Part shown: in pieces, positions 51,005-60,100 of the stretch
How positions within the stretch are numbered: the first letter of the stretch is position 1
Layout: each line of letters starts with the position of its first letter
Source of the DNA: Longispora fulva
GTDB taxonomy: Bacteria; Actinomycetota; Actinomycetes; Mycobacteriales; Micromonosporaceae
Length of the DNA: 64,000 nucleotides
NCBI RefSeq assembly: GCF_015751905.1
Contig: NZ_JADOUF010000001.1
Location: 7,192,001 to 7,256,000, forward strand
Direction of reading: 5' to 3'
Program-made: the position numbers and the translations under genes
Notes under the pieces: generated by a model
What the model saw: the letters and a program-made list of their open reading frames with translations, nothing else
The model's database searches: none
Told to the model about the DNA's origin: nothing

Positions 51005-51505
51005 ATGACGACCTTGGAAACGCTGCGCAGTGCGGTCGCCGCCGCCCGGGCGGGTGACCTCGCGACCGTGTCCGCCCTGGTGGACTGGGGTGTCTCCGGG
51101 GCCGGGCTGATCGCCGCCGCAGTGTCCGAGCTGCGCCCCGAGATCCGGCAGCGGTCGGCCTCCAGCGGGCTTGGCGAGATCGACAGGGCCGTGCTCGGCG
51201 ATCCCGAGATCACGGAAGTGATGGTCCGTCCGTTCGCGGCGCGGCTGGCGATGACCAGGGATATCCGGCCGGCGTCCCCGGAGGTCCGCGAGACGCTGAT
51301 CGCGGCGCTCCGGGTCCGCGAGGACCTGCCGCCGGAGCTGAGCCCGGAGCAGGTGGTCCGGCTGGCGGAGTTCCGGGCGCAGGTCGAGGCGATCGAGGAC
51401 GTGTTCGTGCTCGTCATTGACGCCGAGGAGCTGCCGATCGCGGTCACGCCCCGCAACACCATCGCGTTCCCGGCCGGCGACGAGCGGATGACCGGCGAAT
51501 GGTGA
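51005..51505 (+). CDS. 166-residue protein, immunity-like, unknown family
   Basis: A helical protein with a HEAT-like front half (LETLRSAVAAARAGDLATVS, LVDWGVSGAGLIAAAVSELR) and a helix-rich end (PELSPEQVVRLAEFRAQVEAI). The closing strands VFVLVIDAEELPIAV look like a small alpha/beta cap. No family recognised. It starts 14 nt after the larger zinc-ribbon gene and lies between the two paralogues, so it likely belongs to the same toxin-protection set. Confidence 0.5.
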   Translation: MTTLETLRSAVAAARAGDLATVSALVDWGVSGAGLIAAAVSELRPEIRQRSASSGLGEIDRAVLGDPEITEVMVRPFAARLAMTRDIRPASPEVRETLIAALRVREDLPPELSPEQVVRLAEFRAQVEAIEDVFVLVIDAEELPIAVTPRNTIAFPAGDERMTGEW

Positions 51506-51553
51506 CCGGATCGGACGAGTGTGACCCCTGCGAGAACTGGAGCTGAATCCGCG

Positions 51554-52108
51554 ATGAGCCTGCTGCTGGCGCGTACGAACGCCGAGGCCCACCTGTACAT
51601 GGAACTGCAGCCGTGCGGGACGTGCGGGGCGACGGAGTTCCATCCCCGCAGCTCGGTGGTCATGGCGGAGGGTGACCTCGCGAGCCGGTACCACGGGGCC
51701 TGCCCGAACTGCGGGACCGAGCGGGAGTACACGTTCCGCATCCCTGAGGACATCATCTTCCCCGAGGCCGACCGGGTGCGTTTCGGCGCCGACGAGCCGT
51801 CCGAGCTGCTCGACCCGGGCGACTGGCTGTGGGTGGCCGACCTCTACACCCGACACACGCCGGCCGACCCCGGTGGCCTGCCGGACGCCGACCGGGCACG
51901 CTTCGGCCGGGATCTGGCCACCGCCGTCGCCGCGATCGAGGAGGTGCTGAAGTTCGTGCCCGCCGGGGCGGACCAGGTGCCGCCGGAGGCGTTCTTCAGT
52001 GAGCGGGGCCGCGAGGTGTACGCGACCGAGCCCGGCCGGTTTCGCGCCGCCCGACTGAAGGCGGTCGAGTACGCGTACCGGGAGCTGGCCGAGGGCTTCC
52101 TCGGCTGA
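51554..52108 (+). CDS. small zinc-ribbon paralogue, candidate immunity protein
   Basis: A 184-residue protein homologous to the first 180 residues of the 49533 protein: EAHLYMELQPCGTCGATEFH, HGACPNCGTEREYTF, DEPSELLDPGDWLWVADLYT and AAIEEVLKFVPAGADQVP align throughout, with four zinc-ribbon cysteines kept. ATG at 51554 gives the shortest protein starting at the alignable region; GTG at 51521 is less likely. Paired paralogues of different length beside a giant toxin suggest an expanding immunity family. Confidence 0.6.
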   Translation: MSLLLARTNAEAHLYMELQPCGTCGATEFHPRSSVVMAEGDLASRYHGACPNCGTEREYTFRIPEDIIFPEADRVRFGADEPSELLDPGDWLWVADLYTRHTPADPGGLPDADRARFGRDLATAVAAIEEVLKFVPAGADQVPPEAFFSERGREVYATEPGRFRAARLKAVEYAYRELAEGFLG

Positions 52109-52194
52109 GCCGGGAGAGTGGCGGACCCGAGCACTGGCCGCCAACGACAGCCGGGCCACGCGACGAACGAAGCCAGGGCCGTGGAAACGAACAA

Positions 52195-52225
52195 GGGGCC
52201 GGGACCGTCAACCGGTCCCGGCCCC
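52195..52225. terminator. bidirectional terminator
   Basis: GGGGCCGGGACCG-TCAAC-CGGTCCCGGCCCC, a perfect 13-bp stem between two convergent genes. On the minus strand it is followed by TTGTTCG, the nearest to a T tract in this region. Confidence 0.9.
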
Positions 52226-52240
52226 TCGCGAGCGTCGAGG

Positions 52241-52540
52241 CTAGTGCCCGAAACGCCCGGCGGCGGCCTGGTCAGCCGCCTGCATGTTCACTGCCGCGTT
52301 ACCAACCGAACTCGACAGTCGCCGCAGCGTCGCGGCCATCGCGTCGGCCTGCTGGTGCCAGCGCTGACTGGCGCCGGTGAAGGCCTCCGCACCCTTACCG
52401 GACCAGCCGTTGGCCAGCAGGTTGCGGAACACCTTGTCGGTGTCCTCCAGCGTCTGGTTCATATCGCGGACGAACGTCTCGATCTGCCCGGAGACAGAGT
52501 CGATGGTGCCGAAATCGTAGACAAGCGCGCCGTCAGTCAT
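52241..52540 (-). CDS. WXG100 ESX protein
   Basis: A 99-residue WXG100 protein. Two amphipathic helices (IDSVSGQIETFVRDMNQTLE and QRWHQQADAMAATLRRLSSS) flank the WSG turn (W46-S-G48 in GWSGKGAEAF). It is secreted by or chaperoned within the ESX system as a dimer with its neighbour. A ribosome site AAGGAG precedes ATG at 52540. It is the last gene of the leftward operon esx-esx-eccB-eccD ending at the bidirectional terminator. Confidence 0.9.
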   Translation of the reverse strand: MTDGALVYDFGTIDSVSGQIETFVRDMNQTLEDTDKVFRNLLANGWSGKGAEAFTGASQRWHQQADAMAATLRRLSSSVGNAAVNMQAADQAAAGRFGH

Positions 52541-52579
52541 AGGTGACTACTCCTTGGATGGTGCTAATCGGATCGCGGC

Positions 52580-52933
52580 TCAGTGACCGCGGAGCTGGTT
52601 TCCGATACCGGCGTAGCCGGCACCGTGCTCCTGCGCCACCTTCTGGATCTCGTTGGCGGCGTCCTCGTCGGTGGTGCCGAAGTGCCGGTTCGCACCGTGC
52701 ACGTTCTCGGCCATCTCGTTCAGGGCCTTGAGCAGCTGCGTCAGCTCCTGGCCGAGCTCCCCGGTGACGTTCTGGAACGTCGAGCCGGCGCCTCCCTGGA
52801 AGCCCTTGGCCTGCGTCTCGATCTCGTACAGCAGGCGCGTGAGGTTCAGGGAGATGGTCTCGCCCGCGTTCGTTGCCGCGTTGCCGGCGTCCGTGAGCAT
52901 CTGCGGTGTTACCTGAGTCAAGGTCGAATCCAC
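52580..52933 (-). CDS. WXG100-type ESX partner protein
   Basis: A 117-residue helical-hairpin protein: LTDAGNAATNAGETISLNLT helix, turn GFQGGAGSTF (FQG in place of WxG), then QLLKALNEMAENVHGANRHF. GTG at 52933 is preceded by GAAAGAAG. It sits 39 nt upstream of the canonical WXG100 gene and is the probable dimer partner. Confidence 0.85.
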   Translation of the reverse strand: MDSTLTQVTPQMLTDAGNAATNAGETISLNLTRLLYEIETQAKGFQGGAGSTFQNVTGELGQELTQLLKALNEMAENVHGANRHFGTTDEDAANEIQKVAQEHGAGYAGIGNQLRGH

Positions 52934-53060
52934 CCCGCTTCTTTCATCCTGGCCCCCGCTGTAGCGAGGACAATCCTGTCGGCACGGCTCCGGTGGTGGA
53001 TGACCGCGTCCAAAACCGAATGTAACCCCCTCGCGCAAGTGCTTCCACACGCGAGTTTTC

Positions 53061-54488
53061 TCAGCTGCCGCCCGGCTGGTTCCTGGCGACCGGGGTGAGC
53101 GCGTCGACGGGGTCGAGTGCCGGGCCTGCCGGGATCCGGTTCACCAGGCTCGCGGGCATCGGCACCGCGTCACCGGGCGCGTAGCCGAGCATGCCGAGCA
53201 CGGCGTCGCTCACCGGGTACCGCACGCCGAAGTCGGTGACGACGCTGTAGGCGCCCGTGGTGGCCGACGGTGAACCGAGGGCCCGGACGAGGGCACCGCG
53301 ACCGGCGGGCACGACGACCCGGTCGGCGAGGCTGGCACCCTGGGGCGAGGCCGAGCCGGTCGGGGTGCCCGGTCCGAGGTCCGCGAAGGCACCACCCACG
53401 GTGATCGCGGGTGCGGCCTTCGGATCGCCCGACTGCGCGCACACCCGCTCGGTGGCCGCAGGGGTGATCAACGGCTTGGGCGTCTGCGGGGGCAGCGCCG
53501 CGTCGCCGGCCGCCGGCCGGGCCAGCTTGCCGCTCTGCTTGGCCGCCGTCGCGTCGGCGACCGTGATGGTCTCCCCGTCGGGCGAGCCGGAGATCGCCCC
53601 GGTGCCGACGGCCAGGTCCTTCTGCAGCTCGCTGATCACGGCCAGTCCGTCGTCGAGCACCAGGTAGTACTGGGTGCCGGTGCCGGTGCGGGCCACGAGG
53701 AGGTTGCCGTTCTTCCGGGACGGCACGGCGGCCGAGCGTTCGCCCTTGCGGTCGACCGTGATCGGGCCGATGTCGGGGCCGGCCGCGAGGCCGTTGATCC
53801 AGGCTGCGCCGACGTCGACCGGGGTGACCTCGCCGAACAGCGCGAGGACGGCCTCCTTGGTGAGGATCTGGTACCGGAAGCTGTGCCACACCAGGTACGT
53901 CGTCTTGGCCTTGGCGTCGCGGACCAGCATGGCGCCGTTCTCGCCGACCGGACGCCCGCCGGTCACCGCGCGCCCCAGGACCAGGCTGGTCGTGGTGATG
54001 GCCTGGTTCGCGTCATCCTGGCCGGGCGCCGAGCACAGGGTCCACGGGGCCCCGATCAGGCCCCTGCGCTCCGGCAGGGAGGTGGGGGCGCCGACGATGC
54101 CCCGCATGATCCCGCGCGGCACGTCCCGCAGTGACGCCGCCGGCACCCGGAAGACGGTCGGTGGCTGTTTCGCGGAGGCCAGCAACGCCGACGTGTAGTT
54201 GAGCATCGGGTGCAGCGCGCCCATCCGGTAGAGGTAGGGGGCACCGGTCTCCTTCTCGACCACGACCGCCCCGTCGGTCTGCCAGCTGCCGCTGCCGACC
54301 TTGGCGAGCAGCCCGACCACGCCGAACCCGACGGCCAGCAGCACAGCGATCATCACACCGGCGAAGACCGCGCCGGTGCCGCGCCGGAGCGGGGCCTGCG
54401 CCGGGTCGGTCTCGCGCATCACGAGCGCGGAGATCACCCGCTGGAGCAGGAACTGGTACGACTGCAGCTGGTCGCGCCTGGATGCCAT
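53061..54488 (-). CDS. eccB: type VII secretion membrane component EccB
   Basis: A 475-residue protein. The N-terminus ASRRDQLQSYQFLLQRVISA is the EccB signature, followed by one transmembrane helix (about residues 41-62) and a large exported domain with internal beta-repeats (APYLYRMGALHPMLNYTSA, TYLVWHSFRYQIL, VSDAVLGMLGYAPGDAVP). EccB is part of the ESX membrane core and contacts EccC. It is separated from eccD by 9 nt, so the two share a transcript. Confidence 0.95.
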   Translation of the reverse strand: MASRRDQLQSYQFLLQRVISALVMRETDPAQAPLRRGTGAVFAGVMIAVLLAVGFGVVGLLAKVGSGSWQTDGAVVVEKETGAPYLYRMGALHPMLNYTSALLASAKQPPTVFRVPAASLRDVPRGIMRGIVGAPTSLPERRGLIGAPWTLCSAPGQDDANQAITTTSLVLGRAVTGGRPVGENGAMLVRDAKAKTTYLVWHSFRYQILTKEAVLALFGEVTPVDVGAAWINGLAAGPDIGPITVDRKGERSAAVPSRKNGNLLVARTGTGTQYYLVLDDGLAVISELQKDLAVGTGAISGSPDGETITVADATAAKQSGKLARPAAGDAALPPQTPKPLITPAATERVCAQSGDPKAAPAITVGGAFADLGPGTPTGSASPQGASLADRVVVPAGRGALVRALGSPSATTGAYSVVTDFGVRYPVSDAVLGMLGYAPGDAVPMPASLVNRIPAGPALDPVDALTPVARNQPGGS

Positions 54489-54497
54489 CGGGGCCGC

Positions 54498-55901
54498 CTA
54501 GCCGAACGAGGCGAAGAGGCCCTGGACGGCGGTGTACACGCCGAGCACCCCGCACGCCAGAGGGACGAGCGCCATGATCGCCAACACGTCGAAGGTGTCG
54601 GCGAGCCGCCCGATGTAGGGGGAGGGGGCGCGCTTGCTGTACACGAGGCCCCCGGTGAGCACCACGCCCGCGATCACGGCCAGCGTCAACGGCCCGAACA
54701 GCATGAGCAGGGCGTTGTCGACCGCGAACGCGAAGGCGAGGGTCAGCATCGCGACCCCGACCAGTCCCGAGACGATCAGCGGCACGCGGTGCCGGGCGGT
54801 CGGGAACAGCCGGGCCCGGAGCAGGAGGGCGGCCACCGCTGTCGCCACCAGGCACACCCCGGTCACGCCGCCGCTGGTGGCCAGGAAGGCCATCGCGATC
54901 GCGGACACCACCGCGGTACCCGTCAGAAGTCCGGTCAGGGTCTCGTCGGCGCGCACGACCGAGGCGTATACCTGCGAACGGGGCGGCACCGGCTTGTCGA
55001 CGAGCATCTCCTCGGGCCGGCTTGGCAGCTCGGGCACCGGCAGCCGGCCCATCCGGATCGACAGCAGCGGGTACGCCGGCAGCAGCCCGATCGCGAGCGT
55101 GGCCGCCACGGCTGCACCACCGGCAGCGGACTGTCCGGTGTAGCCCGCGAGGCCGGCGACGGCCCCCGACAAGCCGGTCATCGCGCCGGCCACGAACACC
55201 CGGGTGCCGCCGCCGACGCCGAAGTAGCCGATCAGGGCCACGGCGAACAACGTGATCGAGGCGACCAGGAGATGCGGGACCCCCAGGCCGGTCAGCTTCA
55301 CGTCGTCGGGCGCGGCGACGAAGAGGCCGCCCGCGAACGCGTATACCAGGGCCACCCCGCCGAGCAGGGTGCCGGCCGCCACGTCCGCCATCGCGCGGGC
55401 GGTGACGATGCCGGCCACCAGGAGGACGGTCGCCATGGACAACGCGATCACGCCGGGCACGGTCCAACTCGGACCCGTCACGACGAGTAGGGCCAGGCCG
55501 GCCAGCAGCAGGGTCGCCGTGGCGGCCAGGGCGCACGCCCGGGTCGCCGCGCCGCTCCACGACCGGCCGAACCGCCGGGCGCCGCTGGCGACGACCTCGA
55601 CCACGTCGTCGTACTCGGGCTCGGGCCAGTCCGCGCGGCGCGGGGCGAGGTGCAGCACCTCGCCGTCCCGCACGCCCTGCGCGGACAGGTTGCGCTCGGT
55701 CTCCAGCACGGCACCGGTGGTCCGGCGGAGCATCCAGCCGCCGTGCAGCTCGCCCTCGTCGGCCGCGCCCTCGCCGGCGTGCCGGAGCACGGACGGCAGA
55801 AGCTCACCGACCGGGACATTTTCGGGCAGGGCAATGTCAATTCGACGTTTTGGTGATGCGACCGTCACCCGGGCAAGACCCAGGGAACCCGGAGTCGTCA
55901 C
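54498..55901 (-). CDS. eccD: type VII secretion membrane component EccD
   Basis: A 467-residue protein. The first 100 residues carry the ubiquitin-like EccD domain (VTVASPKRRIDIALPENVPV then GELLPSVLRH, LSAQGVRDGEVLHLAP), followed by eleven hydrophobic helices through to the C-terminus. EccD forms the membrane vestibule of ESX systems. GTG at 55901 follows GGAGG; an upstream in-frame extension lacks family similarity. It is divergent from eccC. Confidence 0.93.
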   Translation of the reverse strand: MTTPGSLGLARVTVASPKRRIDIALPENVPVGELLPSVLRHAGEGAADEGELHGGWMLRRTTGAVLETERNLSAQGVRDGEVLHLAPRRADWPEPEYDDVVEVVASGARRFGRSWSGAATRACALAATATLLLAGLALLVVTGPSWTVPGVIALSMATVLLVAGIVTARAMADVAAGTLLGGVALVYAFAGGLFVAAPDDVKLTGLGVPHLLVASITLFAVALIGYFGVGGGTRVFVAGAMTGLSGAVAGLAGYTGQSAAGGAAVAATLAIGLLPAYPLLSIRMGRLPVPELPSRPEEMLVDKPVPPRSQVYASVVRADETLTGLLTGTAVVSAIAMAFLATSGGVTGVCLVATAVAALLLRARLFPTARHRVPLIVSGLVGVAMLTLAFAFAVDNALLMLFGPLTLAVIAGVVLTGGLVYSKRAPSPYIGRLADTFDVLAIMALVPLACGVLGVYTAVQGLFASFG

Positions 55902-56038
55902 GGGTGGCCACCTCCGCTGAGTCCACGAAACACGGCTCAACCTAACATAGGCGTGCTTCACGGCCGGTCCGCCGGCCAATGGGCCTCCCTGGTTAGGATG
56001 GCCCTCATTCGAGGCGTAGTGGACATGGGGGTGGGCGA
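55902..56038. other. divergent eccD/eccC promoter region
   Basis: The 137-bp gap between the leftward eccD-eccB-esx operon and rightward eccC must carry both promoters. A TAGGAT at 55994-55999 could be the -10 of eccC. Splitting the ESX core into two divergent units is a feature of this locus. Confidence 0.45.
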
Positions 56039-59000
56039 GTGGGCCTGGTGATCGTCCGACGGCCTCCCCGACGCCCAGCGCCGGAATTGCCCAGCGGTGA
56101 GGTGGTTCTCGACCCGCCGCCGGAGGCACCTCCCGTCGCCAGCAAGGGCTGGCAGAAGATGCTCACCATCCTGCCGATGGCAGCGGGTACCGCCGCGATG
56201 GGGCTCATGATGGGCTCGTCCGGCCGAGCCGGCCCGATGATGTACGTCGCGGGTGGAATGTACGGCGTGTCCATGTTCGGCATGATCGCAGCCCAGTTCA
56301 TGGGCCAGGGCGGACAGAGCAAGAGCGACATGGTCGAGGCTCGCCGGCAGTACATGCGGCGGCTGAGCGCGCTACGGGCCCAGATCCGCGGCACGCTGCG
56401 TCAGCAGCACGAGGCGTTGTTCTACCGGCACCCGGACCCCGGCTCGCTGTGGTCGACGGTCAGCAGCCACCGGCTGTGGGAGCGCCGGCGCGGCGACGGC
56501 GACTTCGGGGTCCTCCGGATCGGTAAGGGCCCCCAGGAGATCGCCACTCCGCTGATCCCCCCGCAGACCCGCCCCGTCGACGAGCTCGAGCCACTGTGCG
56601 CCGCGGCGCTGCGCAAGTTCGTCACCTCGTACTCCGTGGTCCAGGATCTCCCGGTCGCGATGGCCCTGCGCGATTTCTCCCATGTGTACGTCCGGGGCGA
56701 GGGCGACGCGCCCCGTGCCCTGGTCCGCGCGCTGCTGGCCCAGTTGGCCACGTTCCACGCCCCCGACGACGCGCTCGTCGGGCTGTGCGTGACCGACGTG
56801 GACCGCCCGCACTGGGAGTGGGCCAAGTGGCTGCCGCACGCCCTGCATCCGACGAAGCTCGACGACGTCGGGCCGGTCCGGATGGTGGCCTCCGGCATCA
56901 CCGCCCTGGAGGCGATGCTCGACGACCAGCTGACCAGCAGGACCCGGTTCGGCACCAGCAGCTCCGCCGCGCTCGGGCCGCACCTCGTGATCGTGATCGA
57001 CGGCGGCAGTACGGCCGGTTCCGACCACCTGATGACGGAGGGCGGGGTCGACGGCGTCACCATCATCGACCTGTCCAATCCCCCGCCCCGGCTGCTGGAC
57101 GAGACGACAGTGGTGCTCGACATCGACGCCGCGGGCCGGATCTTCGGCTCCACGATGGACGGTCAGTCGGACATCGGTACCGCCGACGGTCTGAGCCTGT
57201 CCGACTCCGAGGTCCTGATTCGCGAGCTCGCCCCGCTGCGGCTGTCGGCGGCGTCGCACAACGACGCGCCGCTGGCCGCCGACAACAGTCTTGCCGAGCT
57301 GCTCGGCCTCGGTGACCCGCACGAGTTCGACCTCGACGACGCCTGGGCGAGCCGCCCGAACCGCGACCGGCTCCGGGTGCCGATCGGCCTGAGCCCCGAC
57401 GGCCGCCCGATCGAGCTGGACCTCAAGGAGTCCGCCCAGGACGGCATGGGCCCGCACGGTCTGCTGGTCGGCGCGACCGGTTCCGGCAAGTCCGAGCTGC
57501 TGCGGACGCTGGTGCTGGCCCTCGCCGTCACGCACAGCTCCGAGATCCTCAACTTCGTGCTCGTCGACTTCAAGGGTGGCGCGACGTTCACCACCCTGGA
57601 CCGGCTGCCGCACACCAGCGCGGTGATCACCAACCTGGAGGACGAGCTCCCGCTCGTCGACCGGATGCGCGACGCGATCGGCGGCGAGCTCATGCGCCGA
57701 CAGGAGCTGTTGCGCGCCGCCGGTAACTACGCCTCGCAGCGCGACTACGAGCGGGCCCGGGCCGCCGGCGTACCCCTCGCGCCGTTGCCGTCCCTGATGA
57801 TCATCTGTGACGAGTTCAGCGAGCTGCTGACGGCCCGACCCGACTTCATCGACCTGTTCGTGCAGATCGGTCGGATCGGACGGTCGATCGGCGTCCACCT
57901 GCTGCTGGCCTCCCAGCGGCTGGAGGAGGGCCGGCTCCGCGGCCTGGAGACCCACCTGTCCTACCGGGTCGGTCTGCGGACCTTCTCGTCCATGGAGAGC
58001 CGGGCCGTCCTCGGCGTGGCCGACGCCTACGAGCTGCCCCGCGCGCCAGGACACGGCTACCTCAAGGCCGGCACCGAGGACCTGACCCGCTTCCGCGCCG
58101 CGTACGTGTCCGGCGTGTACCGCCGGGGCGAGTCCGGCGGGGCGAAGCGTGCCGGCGGGTACCTGGACGCGGTCCGTCCGTACAGCACCTACTACCTCAC
58201 CCCCCGGGTCACCGAGCAGCCGGACGAGCCGGTGGTTGAGGTCGACGAGGAGGCGATCGGCGACACCCTGCTGGACGTCGTGGTCGGCCGGCTGGAGAAC
58301 CACGGGCCGCCCGCGCACCAGGTCTGGCTGCCGCCGCTGCGCGAGGCGCCGACCCTCGACCAGCTGCTGCCGAGGCTCGTCGTGGACCCCGCGCGGGGCC
58401 TGACCACCAGCCACTCGCAGCTGCTGGGCGCGCTGCGGGGCGTCGTCGGCGTGATCGACCGGCCGGCGGAGCAGCGCCGGGACCTGATGTGGATGGATCT
58501 GTCGGCCTCGGCCGGCAACCTCGTCGTGGTCGGTGGGCCGCAGAGCGGCAAGAGCACCCTGCTGCGCACCCTGATCGGCAGCCTCGCCCTGAGCCACACC
58601 CCGCGCGAGGCCCAGTTCTACTGCCTGGACTTCGGCGGCGGCTCCCTGGTCAGCCTGCGCGACCTGCCGCACGTCGGCGCGGTCGCCACCCGGCGCGACC
58701 TCGACCTGGTCCGCCGCACGATCGCGGAGATCCAGGCGCTGCTGGCCGAGCGGGAGCAGCGGTTCGCGGCGCTCGGGGTGGACAGCATCACCACGTACCG
58801 GCGGCGGCGGGCCAACGGCGAGTTCGCCGACGACCCGTTCGGCGACGTCTTCCTCGTGGTGGACGGCTGGGGCTCGGTCCGCTCGGACTTCGAGGACCTC
58901 GAGCCGCAGCTCGCCGAGATCGTCAGCCGGGGCCTCGGCTTCGGCGTGCACGTGCTGGCCAGCGCCGCCCGGTGGATGGAGATCAGGCCGGCGGTCCGGG

Positions 59001-59998
59001 ACATGTTCGGGTCGCGGCTGGAGCTGCGCCTGGGCGACCCGAGCGACTCCGTGCTCAACCGGCGGGTCGCGGTCAACGTCCCCGAGCGCACCCCGGGCCG
59101 GGGTCTCACCCCCGACGGCATGCACTTCCTCGCCGGCCTGCCCCGGGTCGACGGCCGGTCCGACGCCGGGAGCCTGGGTGAGGGCGTCGCGGCGTTCACC
59201 CAGCTCGTGGCCAGCTCGTGGCACGGCGCGCCCGCACCCCGGGTCCGGCTGCTGCCGGAGGAGTTGCCGTACTCGGCGCTACCCGCTCCGGTACCGGGAA
59301 ACCGTGCCATTCCCATCGGTATCGCCGAGACCGACCTGCGGCCCGTCTACCTGGACTTCGACGCCGACCCGCACTTCCTGCTGTTCGGTGACCTGGAGAC
59401 CGGCAAGAGCGCGTTCCTGCGGGGGCTGGCGCGCGGCATCGCCGAGCGGTACAGCCCGGCTCAGGCCCGGATCATGGCGATCGACTACCGGCGCAGCCTG
59501 CTCGGCAGCGTCAACCAGGACCACCTGCTCGGCTACGGGACCTCGGCGCAGGTCACCACCGAGCTGGTCTCCCAGGTCGTCCAGGTGATGCGCGAACGGC
59601 TGCCCGGGCCGGACGTCACCGCCGAGCAGTTGCGGTCGCGGAGCTGGTGGAGCGGGCCGGAGCTGTTCATCCTCGTCGACGACTACGACCTGGTCGCCAA
59701 CGGGCCGGGCGGACCGCTCGCCCCGCTGCTGGAGTTCCTGGCGCAGGGCCGCGACATCGGGCTGCACCTCGTCCTGGCCCGCCGTGCCGGTGGCGCGTCG
59801 CGGTCGCTGTACGACCCGCTGATCGCGCGGATCCGGGAGCTGGCCTCCCCGGGCGTGGCGATGTCCGCGCCCCGGGACGAGGGCGTGCTGCTCGGCAACA
59901 TCAAGTCCTCGACGATGCCGGCCGGGCGCGGCTGGTTGGTCAGCAGGCGGAACGGGGCCCAGCTGGTCCAGCTCGCGTGGCTGCCGCCGACCCTCTAA
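56039..59998 (+). CDS. eccC: type VII secretion motor EccC
   Basis: A 1319-residue FtsK/SpoIIIE ATPase, the motor and substrate receptor of the ESX system. Two N-terminal transmembrane helices (about 42-62 and 65-85) precede a DUF-type connector and three P-loop domains: Walker A GATGSGKS (about 478), GGPQSGKS (about 832) and GDLETGKS (about 1117), with Walker B-like MIICDEF, LVVDGW and LVDDYD. The third site has Asp-Asp in place of the usual hydrophobic-Asp-Glu and is probably a regulatory or peptide-binding module as in other EccC. GTG at 56039; alternative starts exist within a few codons. It begins the rightward operon with two large ESX substrate-like genes. Confidence 0.96.
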   Translation: MGLVIVRRPPRRPAPELPSGEVVLDPPPEAPPVASKGWQKMLTILPMAAGTAAMGLMMGSSGRAGPMMYVAGGMYGVSMFGMIAAQFMGQGGQSKSDMVEARRQYMRRLSALRAQIRGTLRQQHEALFYRHPDPGSLWSTVSSHRLWERRRGDGDFGVLRIGKGPQEIATPLIPPQTRPVDELEPLCAAALRKFVTSYSVVQDLPVAMALRDFSHVYVRGEGDAPRALVRALLAQLATFHAPDDALVGLCVTDVDRPHWEWAKWLPHALHPTKLDDVGPVRMVASGITALEAMLDDQLTSRTRFGTSSSAALGPHLVIVIDGGSTAGSDHLMTEGGVDGVTIIDLSNPPPRLLDETTVVLDIDAAGRIFGSTMDGQSDIGTADGLSLSDSEVLIRELAPLRLSAASHNDAPLAADNSLAELLGLGDPHEFDLDDAWASRPNRDRLRVPIGLSPDGRPIELDLKESAQDGMGPHGLLVGATGSGKSELLRTLVLALAVTHSSEILNFVLVDFKGGATFTTLDRLPHTSAVITNLEDELPLVDRMRDAIGGELMRRQELLRAAGNYASQRDYERARAAGVPLAPLPSLMIICDEFSELLTARPDFIDLFVQIGRIGRSIGVHLLLASQRLEEGRLRGLETHLSYRVGLRTFSSMESRAVLGVADAYELPRAPGHGYLKAGTEDLTRFRAAYVSGVYRRGESGGAKRAGGYLDAVRPYSTYYLTPRVTEQPDEPVVEVDEEAIGDTLLDVVVGRLENHGPPAHQVWLPPLREAPTLDQLLPRLVVDPARGLTTSHSQLLGALRGVVGVIDRPAEQRRDLMWMDLSASAGNLVVVGGPQSGKSTLLRTLIGSLALSHTPREAQFYCLDFGGGSLVSLRDLPHVGAVATRRDLDLVRRTIAEIQALLAEREQRFAALGVDSITTYRRRRANGEFADDPFGDVFLVVDGWGSVRSDFEDLEPQLAEIVSRGLGFGVHVLASAARWMEIRPAVRDMFGSRLELRLGDPSDSVLNRRVAVNVPERTPGRGLTPDGMHFLAGLPRVDGRSDAGSLGEGVAAFTQLVASSWHGAPAPRVRLLPEELPYSALPAPVPGNRAIPIGIAETDLRPVYLDFDADPHFLLFGDLETGKSAFLRGLARGIAERYSPAQARIMAIDYRRSLLGSVNQDHLLGYGTSAQVTTELVSQVVQVMRERLPGPDVTAEQLRSRSWWSGPELFILVDDYDLVANGPGGPLAPLLEFLAQGRDIGLHLVLARRAGGASRSLYDPLIARIRELASPGVAMSAPRDEGVLLGNIKSSTMPAGRGWLVSRRNGAQLVQLAWLPPTL

Positions 59999-60100
59999 AG
60001 AGATCTTCGGGCGGTTGCGCGGGGGTATTACTGTCGTAGCGAGGAGTTGTCGCGCGCGTCCGAGCGGGGGCGCCTACCGGAGACGAACGGGGGAGGTCCC

